Positions 8,533 through 21,800 of a DNA stretch of 64,000 nt are shown piece by piece. The notes under the pieces are model-generated. The model saw only the letters and a program-made list of their open reading frames with translations, did not search any database and was not told the origin of the DNA. Within the stretch, counting starts at the first letter, position 1; each line of letters starts with the position of its first letter. This DNA is from Albugo candida. Lineage: Eukaryota > Oomycota > Peronosporomycetes > Albuginales. The translations under genes were made by a program, and so were the position numbers. The stretch spans positions 62,001 to 126,000 of the forward strand of contig JBDOQK010000028.1 in NCBI GenBank assembly GCA_040437565.1, in the 5' to 3' direction.

Positions 8533-10533
8533 TTACCGTTTGCTTTTAGCGCTCTTTCCTTTTTTTTTCTTTTTAGCTTGCAACGCCAACTTTTCATTTT
8601 TTCTAACANNNNNNNNNNNNNNNNNNNNNNNNNNNNNNNNNNNNNNNNNNNNNNNNNNNNNNNNNNNNNNNNNNNNNNNNNNNNNNNNNNNNNNNNNNNN
8701 NNNNNNNNCTTGCAACGCCAACTTTTCATTTTTTCTAACAATGTACGTGCGGTAACATGCTTGTATAATCCGCGCAGAGATTTTCTGCGTGGAGAGAGGT
8801 CGATGTCGCAGAGCTTCTAAATCGGCCAAACGCGTCAGTTCTTGCGCTTTCCGCTTTTGCTCATCGATCTCTTTCTGCCATCGCGCTTCATAGATTGAGA
8901 GTTGGTGCTCAACTAATTCATTTCGCTGTTGAAGTTGTGATAACTCCTCTTGCTTACTCTGCAACTCATTCTGCGCTTTGATGTGCGCTTCTTTTAGCGA
9001 ATTTTGCAGCACTTCTTGTCGATTTTTCAAAAATGCTACTGTTTCTTCATGCACACGCGTTTCCACCTGACAATTTCTCTGCCAAGTGCTAATTTTGAGC
9101 TCTTCTTCCTCTCGTAGCTGTTGGTGTAATCGCGCCGTGCTTTCTTTCTTAGCTTTAACTTCGTTACGAGCATAACTGATATCTGCTCTACTTTTTTGTT
9201 TGAGTGTGTTAATTTCCTGTTTGAGGGAAGCAAGTTTCGCTTGATGACTCACAATATGCTTTTCGTACTCATTTTGCTCTCTCTCAAATTCAAGATTGAG
9301 TCGTTTCATCACCTCAATCGAGTCTTTTTCCTGTTTCAGGATCTCGTGCGCTTTTTCATGAGTGCGTTTTCCTTCGCGTACGTACTTGAATAAACTCTCA
9401 AATGTGCCATTTCTCTTCAAATCGTCGAGTGTTTGCGTGAGTAGTGTGATAATTTCCTCTTTTTCTTGTTGCATTTTTGTAAAGTGTTTATTGACGTCCG
9501 AATTTTCCTTTAAATTTTGTGATAATGTTTTTGTCGCTTCGCGTAACAGTTGGCCCGCTTTCTCGATCGCGCGCGCATTCTTCTTGTACTCTGCCTTGTT
9601 TGCAACACCCTGCGTCATCTACGTTAGTATCTATTGTGTGTTTTAGCGCGATACAACCTTCAAAGATGCGCGCTGATCGATCAGTTTCTCATACTTTGCC
9701 TCAAGCTGCCTCTGGTGATGAATGATACTGGAAATTTCGTCTCCGGCATGTTGCGAGAGCTCTTGATGTTGTATGAGATCAGGAGTGACACTTGANNNNN
9801 NNNNNNNNNNNNNNNNNNNNNNNNNNNNNNNNNNNNNNNNNNNNNNNNNNNNNNNNNNNNNNNNNNNNNNNNNNNNNNNNNNNNNNNNNNNNNNNTGATG
9901 ACTCACAATATGCTTTTCGTACTCATTTTGCTCTCTCTCAAATTCAAGATTGAGTCGTTTCATCACCTCAATCGAGTCTTTTTCCTGTTTCAGGATCTCG
10001 TGCGCTTTTTCATGAGTGCGTTTTCCTTCGCGTACGTACTTGAATAAACTCTCAAATGTGCCATTTCTCTTCAAATCGTCGAGTGTTTGCGTGAGTAGTG
10101 TGATAATTTCCTCTTTTTCTTGTTGCATTTTTGTAAAGTGTTTATTGACGTCCGAATTTTCCTTTAAATTTTGTGATAATGTTTTTGTCGCTTCGCGTAA
10201 CAGTTGGCCCGCTTTCTCGATCGCGCGCGCATTCTTCTTGTACTCTGCCTTGTTTGCAACACCCTGCGTCATCTACGTTAGTATCTATTGTGTGTTTTAG
10301 CGCGATACAACCTTCAAAGATGCGCGCTGATCGATCAGTTTCTCATACTTTGCCTCAAGCTGCCTCTGGTGATGAATGATACTGGAAATTTCGTCTCCGG
10401 CATGTTGCGAGAGCTCTTGATGTTGTATGAGATCAGGAGTGACACTTGAGAGAAATAAAAGTTTCTCAATAGCATCCTCAAAAATGCCACTCACGCGTAA
10501 GGACTCTGCAAGCGTAAGAGGAGGAGAAGTCAT
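8533..10533 (-). CDS. IQCG: IQCG/DRC9, nexin-dynein regulatory complex subunit
   Basis: Exon 1 is 10533-10312. Exon 2 begins at 10263 in one contig and at 9609 in the overlapping one, and ends at 8533. After collapsing two artefactual overlaps the frame is continuous and 388 aa long. The N-terminal segment (IFEDAIEKLLFLSSVTPD) and the TFESLFKYVREGKR motif resemble DRC9. The middle is coiled coil, and the C terminus has an IQ motif (ARIIQACYRTYIVRKN) followed by a lysine tail (AKKKKKGKSAKSKR), as in animal IQCG. DRC9 is part of the dynein regulatory complex linking axonemal doublets, and its IQ motif binds calmodulin. The intron between 10312 and 10263 is phase 0 (GTTGTA..GCAG). The gene signals a motile flagellum, expected for zoospores. 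Confidence 0.82.
8577..8740. repeat. Unmerged contig overlap (32 bp) around N gap 8609-8708 in IQCG
   Basis: The 32 bases 8577-8608 are repeated at 8709-8740 and encode the same VRKNEKLALQ residues twice. Removing one copy keeps the IQCG frame open to its lysine-rich end. Confidence 0.9.
9242..10449. repeat. Unmerged contig overlap (554 bp) around N gap 9796-9895 in IQCG
   Basis: Bases 9242-9795 equal 9896-10449 and carry the exon 1 to exon 2 junction of IQCG twice. I saw no differences between the copies. Taken literally this would be a partial tandem duplication of the gene; the N run between them makes an assembly artefact far more likely. Confidence 0.92.
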
Positions 10534-10581
10534 CTTTAGAGTGGTGCAATTTTCTATTAAAAAAACTCGACAATTTCATAT

Positions 10582-11659
<1,078 letters not shown>

Positions 11660-11792
11660 ACGTCAAGAGGTGAAAATGTAATTTAGTAAATAGGTATGGT
11701 GCATAACGCAATGAAAAAAATTATACTTGAAGTTGAACTACCTTATCACACAAATGTAAGCCTGTCGGTACAACGATACCGGTATCGTACCG

Positions 11793-14189
11793 ATGGCGTT
11801 CTGGCGGCCAGGCGATGCGATTCCTTCCACGAGCGCGGTCGCGCCGAGCGCACGTGAGACGCTGACACAAGACTCCGAATTCACATCTATAGGCTACAAT
11901 CCGAACCACCGTCTTCCAATACACGTACAGCGCGAAAGTCTTCCTGTTTTTGCTCATAGGTCAGAGATTTTATACGCTGTTGAAACGCATCAAACAACCA
12001 TTTTGGTCGGCGAAACTGGATCTGGAAAGACAACGCAGATTCCACAGTATCTTATTGAAGCAAATTGGGCACAACATCGCATGATTGCATGCACCCAACC
12101 TCGACGTATCGCCGCCATCACAATCGCTCAGCGAATCGCCCAAGAAATGCACGGTACTGTAGGCGATCAAGTCGGATACGCGGTCCGCTTTGACGAACAA
12201 TGGAGCGCTGATAGGACAAAAATCAAGCTATGTACCGATGGAATTCTGTTGCGAGAAATGATGTACGATCCCTTATTAATGCATTATTCAGTCATCGTTG
12301 TGGTACACACCATATTGCCATTCTTGTACATTAATTAACTATTTCTCTAGGACGAAGCGCATGAGCAAAGTATTGAGACGGACTTATTATTAAGCTTTTT
12401 GAAAAAAATTCAGCGTCAGCGACCGGAATTACGTCTAATTATCGCATCTGCTACCTTACAAGTCGATTCATTGCTCCGTTATTTCAAGTCAAAAGGCTCC
12501 GAGTCGAAATTCAAAGCCACCAATCTGAAGGATGTCGTGGCCATAAACGTCACTGGCCGACAGTATCCCGTGGACATTCTGTATTCCACTTCCCCACAAA
12601 GCAATTACGTCAAAGCAGTTGTCAGCACAGTCAATCAAATCGATAAAATCGAGGGATCTGGCGATATTTTAGTGTTTCTTCCAGGTCAAGATGAGATCAA
12701 TAGTGTCCTAGACCAGCTCCAGGACTCCCAGGATGCAGACCAGCGCTCACATCTGCTACCCCTCCCGTTCTATGGATCGCTTCCCCTGAGAATGCAGCAG
12801 CAAATCTTCCTCCCAGCTCCTTCCAACGTATCGAGAAAAGTGATTTTGGCGACCAATATCGCTGAGACCTCTATCACTATCGCCAATATCCGCTTCGTCA
12901 TTGACTCGTGCTTCACGAAACTTGCATTTTACAACCCGTTTAACGGCGTTCAGGCTCTCATCACAACATCTGTGTCCCAATCGAGTGCAAAGCAGCGTGC
13001 TGGACGTGCTGGAAGAATGCAAGCCGGAAAGTGTTTAAGACTATGCACCGAACAAGACTTTCGACGATTTTGTCGAAGTGAGACGATTCCTGCTATTCAA
13101 CGAACGCGACTGGAAAGAGTAGTGCTTTATCTATTAAGTATGGGCGTTCAGGATCTCGCTCGTTTTGATTTCATTTGTCCACCGTCCCCAGAAGCCTTGA
13201 TTCGTGCTTTAGAAATGCTGTACGCATTGGGTGCAGTCGACGATCAAGGTGGTCTCATAGAGCCGATTGGACGTCACTTGGCGGAATTCCCATTGGAGCC
13301 TGAGATTGGTAGAATGCTGCTGGCATCTGTTCAGTATCGCTGTACGGAAGAGATCCTTACGATTGCGAGCCTCATGTCGGGAGATGAGATCTTTTTTCAC
13401 CCACGAGGATCCAAAGAGCGTCGAACAAAGATTTTGGACGCTGTAGAAAGCTTTGCACATCCAGCTGGCGATCTGCTCACTTCACTGGCAGTGTATGATG
13501 CTTTTGTGGAGAATTCGAAATCTCGAGAATGGTGTGAGCAGAATTACGTCTCGTTTCGCGTTCTCACGCGCGCGTTTGAAGTCCGAAAACAGCTCAAGCG
13601 CTATTTGAAACGATTTATTGCTTCAGTTGCAAACGAGTCTCAAGAAACCACTGAAAAAGAGCATCAAGAAGCGATTCTCAAAAGTATCACCACGGGTTTC
13701 TTCGCCAACGTCGCGAAATTGGATCCCAATCATGGGTGCATGTACAATACCGTGCGTGATGCTCGTTTGGTCCAGCTACATCCGTCCTCCATTTACACAA
13801 ACGCAGGCCAATTGCCAAATTGGATCGTATTCCACCAAAGCATTTTGACCTCTACCGAATTTATTCGAGACATCTCCAAAATCGATCCACGATGGCTGCT
13901 TGAGATTGCTCCAGATTTCTACCAGACTCGTGATGTTAGTGCGATTGTCTCAGGGGATTCAGGCGACCTTGGTCTTCCAAAGGCGGAGATGTATTCGGCA
14001 GCGACTTTGTCGAAATTCTCCAGTTTGACTCGAGGCAAACAGCCGCAACATAGCGTCATGGACGAATCTAAAGACGCGGATATGAATGTAGGTGGCAGGA
14101 TTCTATTTCGTAAACCATCAGCGTCGAAGAAACCTTCTCTTCCGGTTCATATTGGGAAAAGTAAAGGAGGTCTCCGATCTCAATTTTAG
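11793..14189 (+). CDS. DHX35: DEAH-box RNA helicase DHX35
   Basis: Exons 11793-12302 and 12351-14189 give 782 aa. The 48-nt intron (GTACAC..CTCTAG, with a TTAATTAAC branch-like sequence) falls directly before the DEAH motif. The start MAFWRPGDAIPS resembles the FWRPG opening of animal DHX35, and the YNPxxxLPIxxQRxxLPVF segment also fits. Helicase motifs: GETGSGKTTQIPQ (I), TQPRRIAA (Ia), DEAHEQS (II), ASATL (III), ATNIAETSITI (V), QRAGRAGR (VI). They are followed by the HA2/ratchet and OB regions (SGFFANVAKLD, LHPSSIYTN). DHX35 is associated with spliceosomal C complexes. It starts 133 bp from the divergent reductase gene. Confidence 0.93.
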
Positions 14190-14231
14190 CGTTTGCGTGG
14201 AAAAGCTAATTAAAGCATTTAAAACGCTTTG

Positions 14232-14935
14232 ATGCCGAGACGATTGACGCACGATGAGAAGACAAGGGAGGAAAGGATGCTCTCAGAATGGAGACGAACA
14301 CGAGCCGTGTACACCGACAACAGAGTCCCGCAAATCGATACCGAGGAACATGGCTTTTGTATCAAGAAACAGCTCACAGATGCCATCACACTCATTCAAT
14401 ACAACAAAGTACTTTTTGCCATTTTGATGTGCTTTTTCGTGATGTCATTGTGTTAGAATCCTCAGCTGTACAACACACACACAAGAGACCATCCTGGAGA
14501 TCCTTTCAGTGCACATTGGAGCTCCAAAGACACATTTCCTGTCCCGAGGCTTTGGCGTGTGGATGCCACTCCCTCACCGCAATTAAAAACCTCACATTTC
14601 AATCGACCGATGTCCAACGACATTTACAGGTGCCAAAGGCTTTTGTGAACGCTCTCCCACTCATATTGGAGCTGTAGACCGCTGGCACGCAGACCGCTAC
14701 TCCGAAATAAGGTACGAATATAATTCTTTAAAGCTGTTTTTAACGTCATTTTCAGTCACAAAATCGAATGTTCGATCCATTGGGCGGGAAGATACGTCCA
14801 TCTGTAACTTCACTGCGACCAATCTGTCGCACAGGAATGCCGATTTCGCAATTACGCGCTTTACTCGCTGCTCCAGAGACCACACAACCAAATCGAGTAC
14901 CCTCTAAGCCTCTCAGCATGGTAGCGTTCCATTGA
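14232..14935 (+). CDS. Unknown protein, four-exon gene
   Basis: I built this from frame-consistent introns: exons 14232-14408, 14466-14629, 14678-14711 and 14756-14935, total 184 aa. Each intron is 44-57 nt with GT..AG ends, and phases match at each join (0, 2, 0). The start is basic and charged (MPRRLTHDEKTREERM), the middle is rich in His, Pro and Trp (HPGDPFSAHW), and the C terminus is Pro/Arg/Leu-rich. I recognise no domain, signal peptide or membrane segment. The frame agreement over four exons and the compact spacing after DHX35 (42 bp) support a real gene; its function is unknown. Exon 3 is only 34 nt, so transcript evidence is needed for this structure. Confidence 0.6.
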
Positions 14936-15012
14936 GTTCTTCCGAGCTGTTTCTCATTCTCAGCTGTGAGTGTAATAGCCCAACGACGTTGAGGCGTCCC
15001 CGAAAGCTAGTC

Positions 15013-15760
15013 CACGAAGACCTCATTCAGGGTGTTTTTAAGTGATATTCACACAGTAAGGTGCTCATGATAGGATAAGGTCGGTAGGTACATGACCAGA
15101 TAAACAGTGTAATGAAATCCGTGACAGCCAAAGACGCCGTGCTAGAAATCGGGATCCCATGGGCATACCTGACTGCAGTCTTCGACCTCATGTCGAAAAT
15201 CTGCAAAATTCGACGTGTCAAATTGATTTCGAATTTGTGGAATGATTGGAGGCTTAAGCGTTTTCGATAGAAGCTTTTCCCATGGAAATCCGTCAAACCA
15301 TTCGTGTTGCATAATATCGCGAATTCCATTCTTCATNNNNNNNNNNNNNNNNNNNNNNNNNNNNNNNNNNNNNNNNNNNNNNNNNNNNNNNNNNNNNNNN
15401 NNNNNNNNNNNNNNNNNNNNNNNNNNNNNNNNNNNNCACGATGACCTCATTCAGGGTGTTTTTAAGTGATATTCACACAGTCAGGTGCTCATCATAGGAT
15501 AACGTCGGTGGGTACATGACCAGATAAACAGTGTAATGAAATCCGTGACAGCCAAAGACGCCGTGCTAGAAATCGGGATCCCATGCGCATACCTGACCGC
15601 AGTCTTCGACCTCATGTCGAAAATCTGCGAAATTCGACGTGTCGAACTGATTTCGAATTTCTGGAATGATTGGAGGCTTAAGCGTTTTCGATAAAAGCTT
15701 TTCCCATGGAAATCCGTCAAACCATTCGTGTTGCATAATATCGCGAATTCCATTCTTCAT
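15013..15760. repeat. Diverged 324-bp repeat around N gap 15337-15436
   Basis: Bases 15013-15336 correspond to 15437-15760, but with about 12 substitutions, unlike the identical flanks at the other gaps. Both encode the kinase C-terminal end; coding changes include Glu to Gln in IPEIRNQ and CGQVCAW to CSQVCPW. The left copy is either the other haplotype of the same gene or a near-identical paralogue. Confidence 0.8.
15142..15336 (-). pseudogene. Partial second copy of the PKG C-terminal exon
   Basis: This is the diverged left copy of the kinase 3-prime end, cut by the gap at 15337. It encodes the last 65 codons including the WDPDF end, in frame. I class it as a fragment only because the assembly stops there; it may be an allele of the adjacent gene or the end of an intact paralogue. 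Confidence 0.5.
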
Positions 15761-18397
15761 ATTCCCGAGTCTTCGTGCGGGATTCGAACATAACAAACTA
15801 TGAATCAGATCGATGGCTTCCCGGCTAATGAGATCGATAGATTAGCTCGCATTTCATTTCATGTGTTGTATCGTACCTGAAATGATTTGGGTACTTGACC
15901 GTTCCTTGGAGAATTCGCGGGTAAATCTGCATGGGTTCCGCGCCTGGAAATGGTGGTTTTCCAGCCAAAAGCTCGTAGATCAGTACGCCGAGCGCCCAGT
16001 AATCCACCGCTTTCCCGTGTCCTTTGCTCAATATCATCTCTGGAGCGAGATAATCTGGTGTTCCGCATAGCGTCCACGTGGGATCCGTTACCACTTTGCC
16101 AAGCCCAAAGTCTGCGAGCTTGACGAAGCCATCGGTATCAAGCAAGATATTCTCAGGCTTGATATCGCGATACGCGATAGATTTCTGATGGAGATGCTCG
16201 AGCACAAGGACGATACTTGCGATGTAAAAGCGAGCAACGGAGGCCTCAAAGAATCGCTGACGACGTACGTGTGTATATAATTCTCCNNNNNNNNNNNNNN
16301 NNNNNNNNNNNNNNNNNNNNNNNNNNNNNNNNNNNNNNNNNNNNNNNNNNNNNNNNNNNNNNNNNNNNNNNNNNNNNNNNNNNNNNAAGCTTTTCCCATG
16401 GAAATCCGTCAAACCATTCGTGTTGCATAATATCGCGAATTCCATTCTTCATATTCCCGAGTCTTCGTGCGGGATTCGAACATAACAAACTATGAATCAG
16501 ATCGATGGCTTCCCGGCTAATGAGATCGATAGATTAGCTCGCATTTCATTTCATGTGTTGTATCGTACCTGAAATGATTTGGGTACTTGACCGTTCCTTG
16601 GAGAATTCGCGGGTAAATCTGCATGGGTTCCGCGCCTGGAAATGGTGGTTTTCCAGCCAAAAGCTCGTAGATCAGTACGCCGAGCGCCCAGTAATCCACC
16701 GCTTTCCCGTGTCCTTTGCTCAATATCATCTCTGGAGCGAGATAATCTGGTGTTCCGCATAGCGTCCACGTGGGATCCGTTACCACTTTGCCAAGCCCAA
16801 AGTCTGCGAGCTTGACGAAGCCATCGGTATCAAGCAAGATATTCTCAGGCTTGATATCGCGATACGCGATAGATTTCTGATGGAGATGCTCGAGCACAAG
16901 GACGATACTTGCGATGTAAAAGCGAGCAACGGAGGCCTCAAAGAATCGCTGACGACGTACGTGTGTATATAATTCTCCACCCAGCACGAGTTCGACCAGA
17001 AAGTAGAGGTATCGATGGTCCTGGAAGGTGCTCAACAGCCTGACTGCGAACGGATGATCGATCGCGAGCATGACGCGCTTCTCATTAAGCACGTGCTCAC
17101 GGAGATTGTTATGGCTGATTCGCGACTTGATGACGCATTTGAGCGCCATTGCGGCTTGCGTCTTTGTATGTCGAACTAATTTAACGCGCCCAAATGCCCC
17201 TCGTCCGAGTGTCTGAAGGATTTCCAGCTCGTGAAGCGGAATATCAACGTGATATTTGTACGCTTGCGGCGTCATGTGACAAAAGGCCCGGGATACAGGC
17301 TCCCGTTCCGCAAGCTCCTGGATGGTTCCGAGCATCGCGATGAAATGCTCCCGTCCAAGCTTGAGACATTGGACGTTGCTGGAGGCTGTGCATGTGGCGG
17401 AACGCATTTCGTCTTTGAGCAATGCCATTTCCCCAAAATGATCTCCGGCGCCAAGTGTTCGAATTATCATTTCCGGCGTGGAAATCGCTTCTTTTTGTGT
17501 CACAATAATTTCTCCAAATGTGATTATAAAAAAATGTTTGCCGATTTCTCCCTGTCGAATGATAGCGGTTTTCGCGGGATACTCTTCCCATTCCATCGCG
17601 GACGCCATTTGCTGCAATTCTGCCAGTGTGAGTTTTTTCAAAATTGGAATTCCTTGAAGAATTGAAAGCGTTTTCTGATGGCGCTGGAGTTTATGGTATG
17701 CAGTAATCTCCCGAAATGTGTTGCGTTCCAGTGCCCAGAGCTCCACATCGGTAATAGAGCGGATTGTAGCTGCACGCGGCATGTTACACAGCAATGCGAG
17801 CTCGCCAAAGCCCATTCCGGGCGTCAGGAACCCGTACCGAATGGGACCTTGTGCGTGAGGCACAGAGACCAAAATCTCGAGTTTCCCAGTCTCCACTGCG
17901 TAGAAATGGTCACCTTGATCGCCCTGTTTGAAAACGATTGTTTGCTTGGGAACTTTTACGGGGAAAAACGCATCTAAACACGACAAAAGCTCATCTGACG
18001 AAAGACCTGTAAACAGAACATTTGTATGGAGAATTTGTGTGAGCAAATGGCGAATTGGCTCGGCTTTTGGATGCACTTTGAAGTCGCAAACACGTTCCAT
18101 TTTCGATTGTTGAATCACCTCAGCGCTCATTTCGATACGATGGGCACAATGCGCTTCCATAAGCTTTTCAGAACTGTCTGCGTTTTGGATGGGATCTGCA
18201 GGCGATCCCATTGCGATTGTTAGAGCTTTTTCAGCGTGTAGCGGGCCATTGTCAGGTGAATTGGCTGTCGACCAGCTGGATGAGCGGTTCTGCAGGCCGC
18301 TGTGAAGCTGTTGCTCGAGAGATCGGATAAGGTCATTTTTCTCAGCGATTTCGCGCTGTAGATGTGCGTATTGATACCTCGAGACACCGCCGCCCAT
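15566..18397 (-). CDS. cGMP-dependent protein kinase (PKG)
   Basis: Exon 1 is 18397-16569 and exon 2 starts at 16516; after collapsing the overlap at gap 16287-16386 exon 2 continues to 15566. Total 695 aa; the intron is 52 nt, phase 2. The start MGGGVS looks like an N-myristoylation signal and residues 10-35 are a short coiled coil. Two cyclic-nucleotide-binding domains follow, with phosphate-binding cassettes FGELALLCNMPRAAT (about 197-211) and FGEMALLKDEMRSAT (about 321-335), each with the Thr typical of cGMP sites. The AGC kinase domain (about 390-650) has GRGAFGRV, Lys420, YRDIKPEN, DFGLGK and GTPDYLAPE. The protein ends WDPDF, like the WDxDF end of animal PKG. It should phosphorylate targets when cGMP rises. 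Two cNBDs resemble the animal form, not the four-site apicomplexan form. Confidence 0.92.
15695..16978. repeat. Unmerged contig overlap (592 bp) around N gap 16287-16386 in PKG
   Basis: Bases 15695-16286 equal 16387-16978. They contain the catalytic loop through the last exon junction of the kinase gene, so kinase subdomains VI-IX appear twice. Removing one copy leaves a single continuous kinase. Confidence 0.92.
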
Positions 18398-18893
18398 TGC
18401 ATGCGCGCGTCATATACACGCGGCGGACTGGAACGCTGCTTTTATTTTTACATTTCATTTTCTTTTTTTAAGGTGGAATTATGGAGAAAGTTGCTTAGTA
18501 AGGGACAATAAACGGTCGATAGTGGTTTCTACTGACTATTTGGAGCAGCTGGGTAAAGCACGCAAGCTGACGTGGGTATAGCACCCATCACGGTGATGTT
18601 TGCCATCTGGTTGGAGTATTATGTCTCGCTTTATATGCATTTAAAAATGTGGTCCAAATGGCGGAAGCTGATGCTAAAACAGCTGCTCGATAGTGCGATC
18701 GTCAATATGATTGGTTTATATGCAGCATGGAGATTCATGGACGACTCTTTGATTGGCGGAATGCACTTGATTTACTATATTCTTTTTTCTGATTGGTTTC
18801 CATTTTCAACCCAATAATTTCATTCAAGCGCATGACGAAAAGTTCAGCGCAAACGCAAGCAGACTGCCCATAGAAAAGCCTGTGCGGAAACCC
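18398..18893. other. Intergenic region between divergent PKG and myosin genes
   Basis: About 495 bp. It must hold the promoters of both divergent genes. A hydrophobic open frame (about 73 codons from the ATG near 18596) ends at 18817, but it has no recognisable domain and I do not call it a gene. A CATAG acceptor-like sequence sits about 20 bp before the myosin ATG, so a short upstream non-coding exon is possible. Confidence 0.5.
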
Positions 18894-21800
18894 ATGGAAG
18901 GAATCCGTGTCTATGTGCCTCACGATGACCTCATTTGGGTTCCAGCCACAATCCTTTCCGTGCGAGCAAACTGCAAAGTCTTTCACGTTCGGCTTCAATG
19001 GCTCCGGTCCAATGAGCTCCAAAATATCGCCAACGGGAGAAAAGACGCACTCACGCAAGCGTACGATCAACAAATACAAGCTCATTCAACAAAAACGGTG
19101 GATCTCCGTCAGCCAGGAATGCCAGACGCTTTGCCTTTGCAGAACGTTTTCGCGTCCGCCAGCACCGAGTCCATTATCAGCAGTATGCAACGGCAGAATG
19201 AGTGCATGGACGTAATGGCCGATAGAAGCGCTGTGGTGGTCGAAGATATGTGCGATTTATTTCATCTTCATGAGCCTTCGATAGTCTATAACCTCCGACA
19301 ACGTTTCCTCGCCGATAATCCCTACACGTATACCGGTCCAATTGTGGTGGCTGTGAATCCATACAAATCGATTCCTAGTCTGTATACCAAGCAATTGCAG
19401 GATGTATACACATCTAACGATCGATCCACTCTTCCTCCACATGTTTATGCAATCAGTGCTCAAGCGTACAACAAAATGCGGCTTTTAAAGGAACCACAAA
19501 GTATCCTTGTCAGTGGCGAATCCGGAGCCGGGAAGACTGAAACAGTCAAAATTCTGATGCAGCATCTCGCGAGGATGGATTATGCAACAAATGACCCTTC
19601 TACGGTCGCACAACGCGCATTTAATATCGAAATGATTCTTCAGAGTAATCCCTTATTAGAAGCCTTTGGAAACGCAACAACTGTGAAAAATAATAATTCA
19701 AGTCGATTCGGTAAATTCATTCAACTTTTGTTCGACTCGGAATATCAATTGATTGGCGCCACTTGTCGTCACTATCTGTTGGAAAAATCGCGCGTCATTC
19801 GCCAAGCGCCAAACGAACGCAATTTTCACATATTTTATCAATTATGGAGTCAAAAAGACTCCAAATTCCATTGGGAAGACAATACAGAGTTCCGTTACCT
19901 TCAGGGCACACCCAATTCCGAGACCTCTGACTCGGAGCATTTCAAACTCACAGAGAAAGCGCTCAAGACAATTGGATTGACGACCGCAGAGCGAGACGAT
20001 CTCTTCGAAGCACTGGTTGGTATACTGAGACTCGGCCAGCTCCAATTTGTCAGTATAAAGCGTCCATTTTCCAGTGAAAAAGAGGTCGATGAGGAATCTC
20101 TAGCCACCCCACTGGTCGATAGATGTGACTTAGCTGGTAATCCCCATTCATCAGCTGATTCGCATCAATCGGTGGAGCTCACACGCTGTGCTACATTACT
20201 CGGCTTCACACAGAAAATGGACACATTCACGCAACATTTATGCAATCGGACTCTAAAAGCTCGCCAGGAAGTCTATTGCGTTCCATTATCCCCAGAGCAA
20301 GCGAATTATCATCGTGACGCTCTGGCCAAAGAACTGTACACGCGACTCTTCCAATACCTCGTGAATCGCGTGAATCAAAGCCTCCAATCGCTCTCCTCAA
20401 AGCATTCATTCCGGGAAATCAATCTGTTGGATATCTTTGGGTTTGAGGCTCTTCAAACGAATGGTTTTGAGCAATTTTGTATCAATTACGCGAATGAGAA
20501 ATTAGAGCAGAAATTCATTTCGGATGTGTATAAAGCCGTCGAAGAGGAATATCGCCAGGAAGAGCTCTCATGGGACCACATCGACTATCAGGACAATCAG
20601 GATCTACTCGATTTGCTTGAAAATCCAATGGGACTTTTACCGCTTCTAAACGAAGAGTGCGTGCGTCCAAAAGGCTCCGATACTTCGTATGTGTCCAAAA
20701 TACACAATTTCCACACTACAAACTCGCGAATGGAACGTGCGAGCCCAAAATTAAGTGCGACACACTTCATATTGCATCATTACGCGCAAAGTGTGACGTA
20801 CGACGCGTCCGATTTTGTGGAAAAGAACAGAGACGGAATGTCAACGCATTTGACGGAATTGATGGGTGAGAGTGAGAACGCATTGATCGCATCGCTTTTC
20901 AGTGGAAAACAAACAGAGAATTCAAACGCTTTGAAAATCGATTTATTGGCTCGAAAATCGGTCAATTTTATGCACGAGACAGTGAGTACGAAATTCAAAA
21001 CGCAGCTGAACGAATTGATGCGAACGATTTCAACGACACGCGTGCAGTACATTCGCTGTATCAAACCGAACGCAGCGAAGACAGCCGGGCTTTTCGATAT
21101 CAAAGACGTCATTCATCAGCTCCGTTCTGTTGGCATCGTACAAGCTATTCGACTCACTCGAGCGGCGTTTCCCAATAAATTGACACATGAGAAATTCCTT
21201 CTTCGGTTTGTTTTGCTGAGGAAAACGCGATCACATGTGAAAATGGCCGAAGGAATCGCTGATGCGTGTAAAGAGCTTTTGATGCAATCGATTGATTCCA
21301 AGCAATTTGCGGTCGGGAAGACAATGATATACTTTGGTAAAGGCGTTTTAGAAGCGTTGGAGCATCAACGAACGATTTTTATTCATAGAAATGCACGAAT
21401 TCTGCAGAGAAAAGCGCGGGAATGGCTTTTACGACTCGCACGAAAACGATGTGAAATGGGAATTGTCCGATTTCAAGCGATATTTCGTCGACGACGAGCT
21501 CGTACATCGTATTGGAAGGGACGACACGCGGTGAGGCTTTTACAGAAACACTGGCGAAAGGCGAAAGCTCGCAATTGTGTACGACGAGAACGAGCGGCGC
21601 GCATCCTTCAGACTGTTTATCGCAATCAAAAGAGCAAAAAACGTATGCAGCGGCTTTGTGACTCTGTTGTCCAAGCGGTAGCCTTTGCTCAAACGAGAAA
21701 AGCGGTCGATATCCACGAGCAGGAGCACGTTTCTATCGAAATGGAGCTTGCACGATTAGAGGAATTGCTTGCACAAAGACAAAAAGATCGATGTCAAAGA

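Noticed and set aside
8533-10533. Partial tandem duplication of the IQCG gene
   Set aside because: The 554-bp copies look identical and flank an N run, as at other gaps; it is best explained as an unmerged contig overlap.
18572-18817. Hydrophobic 81-codon frame upstream of the myosin gene
   Set aside because: The track start is a GTG, there is no domain, and it lies in the shared promoter region; not enough support for a gene.
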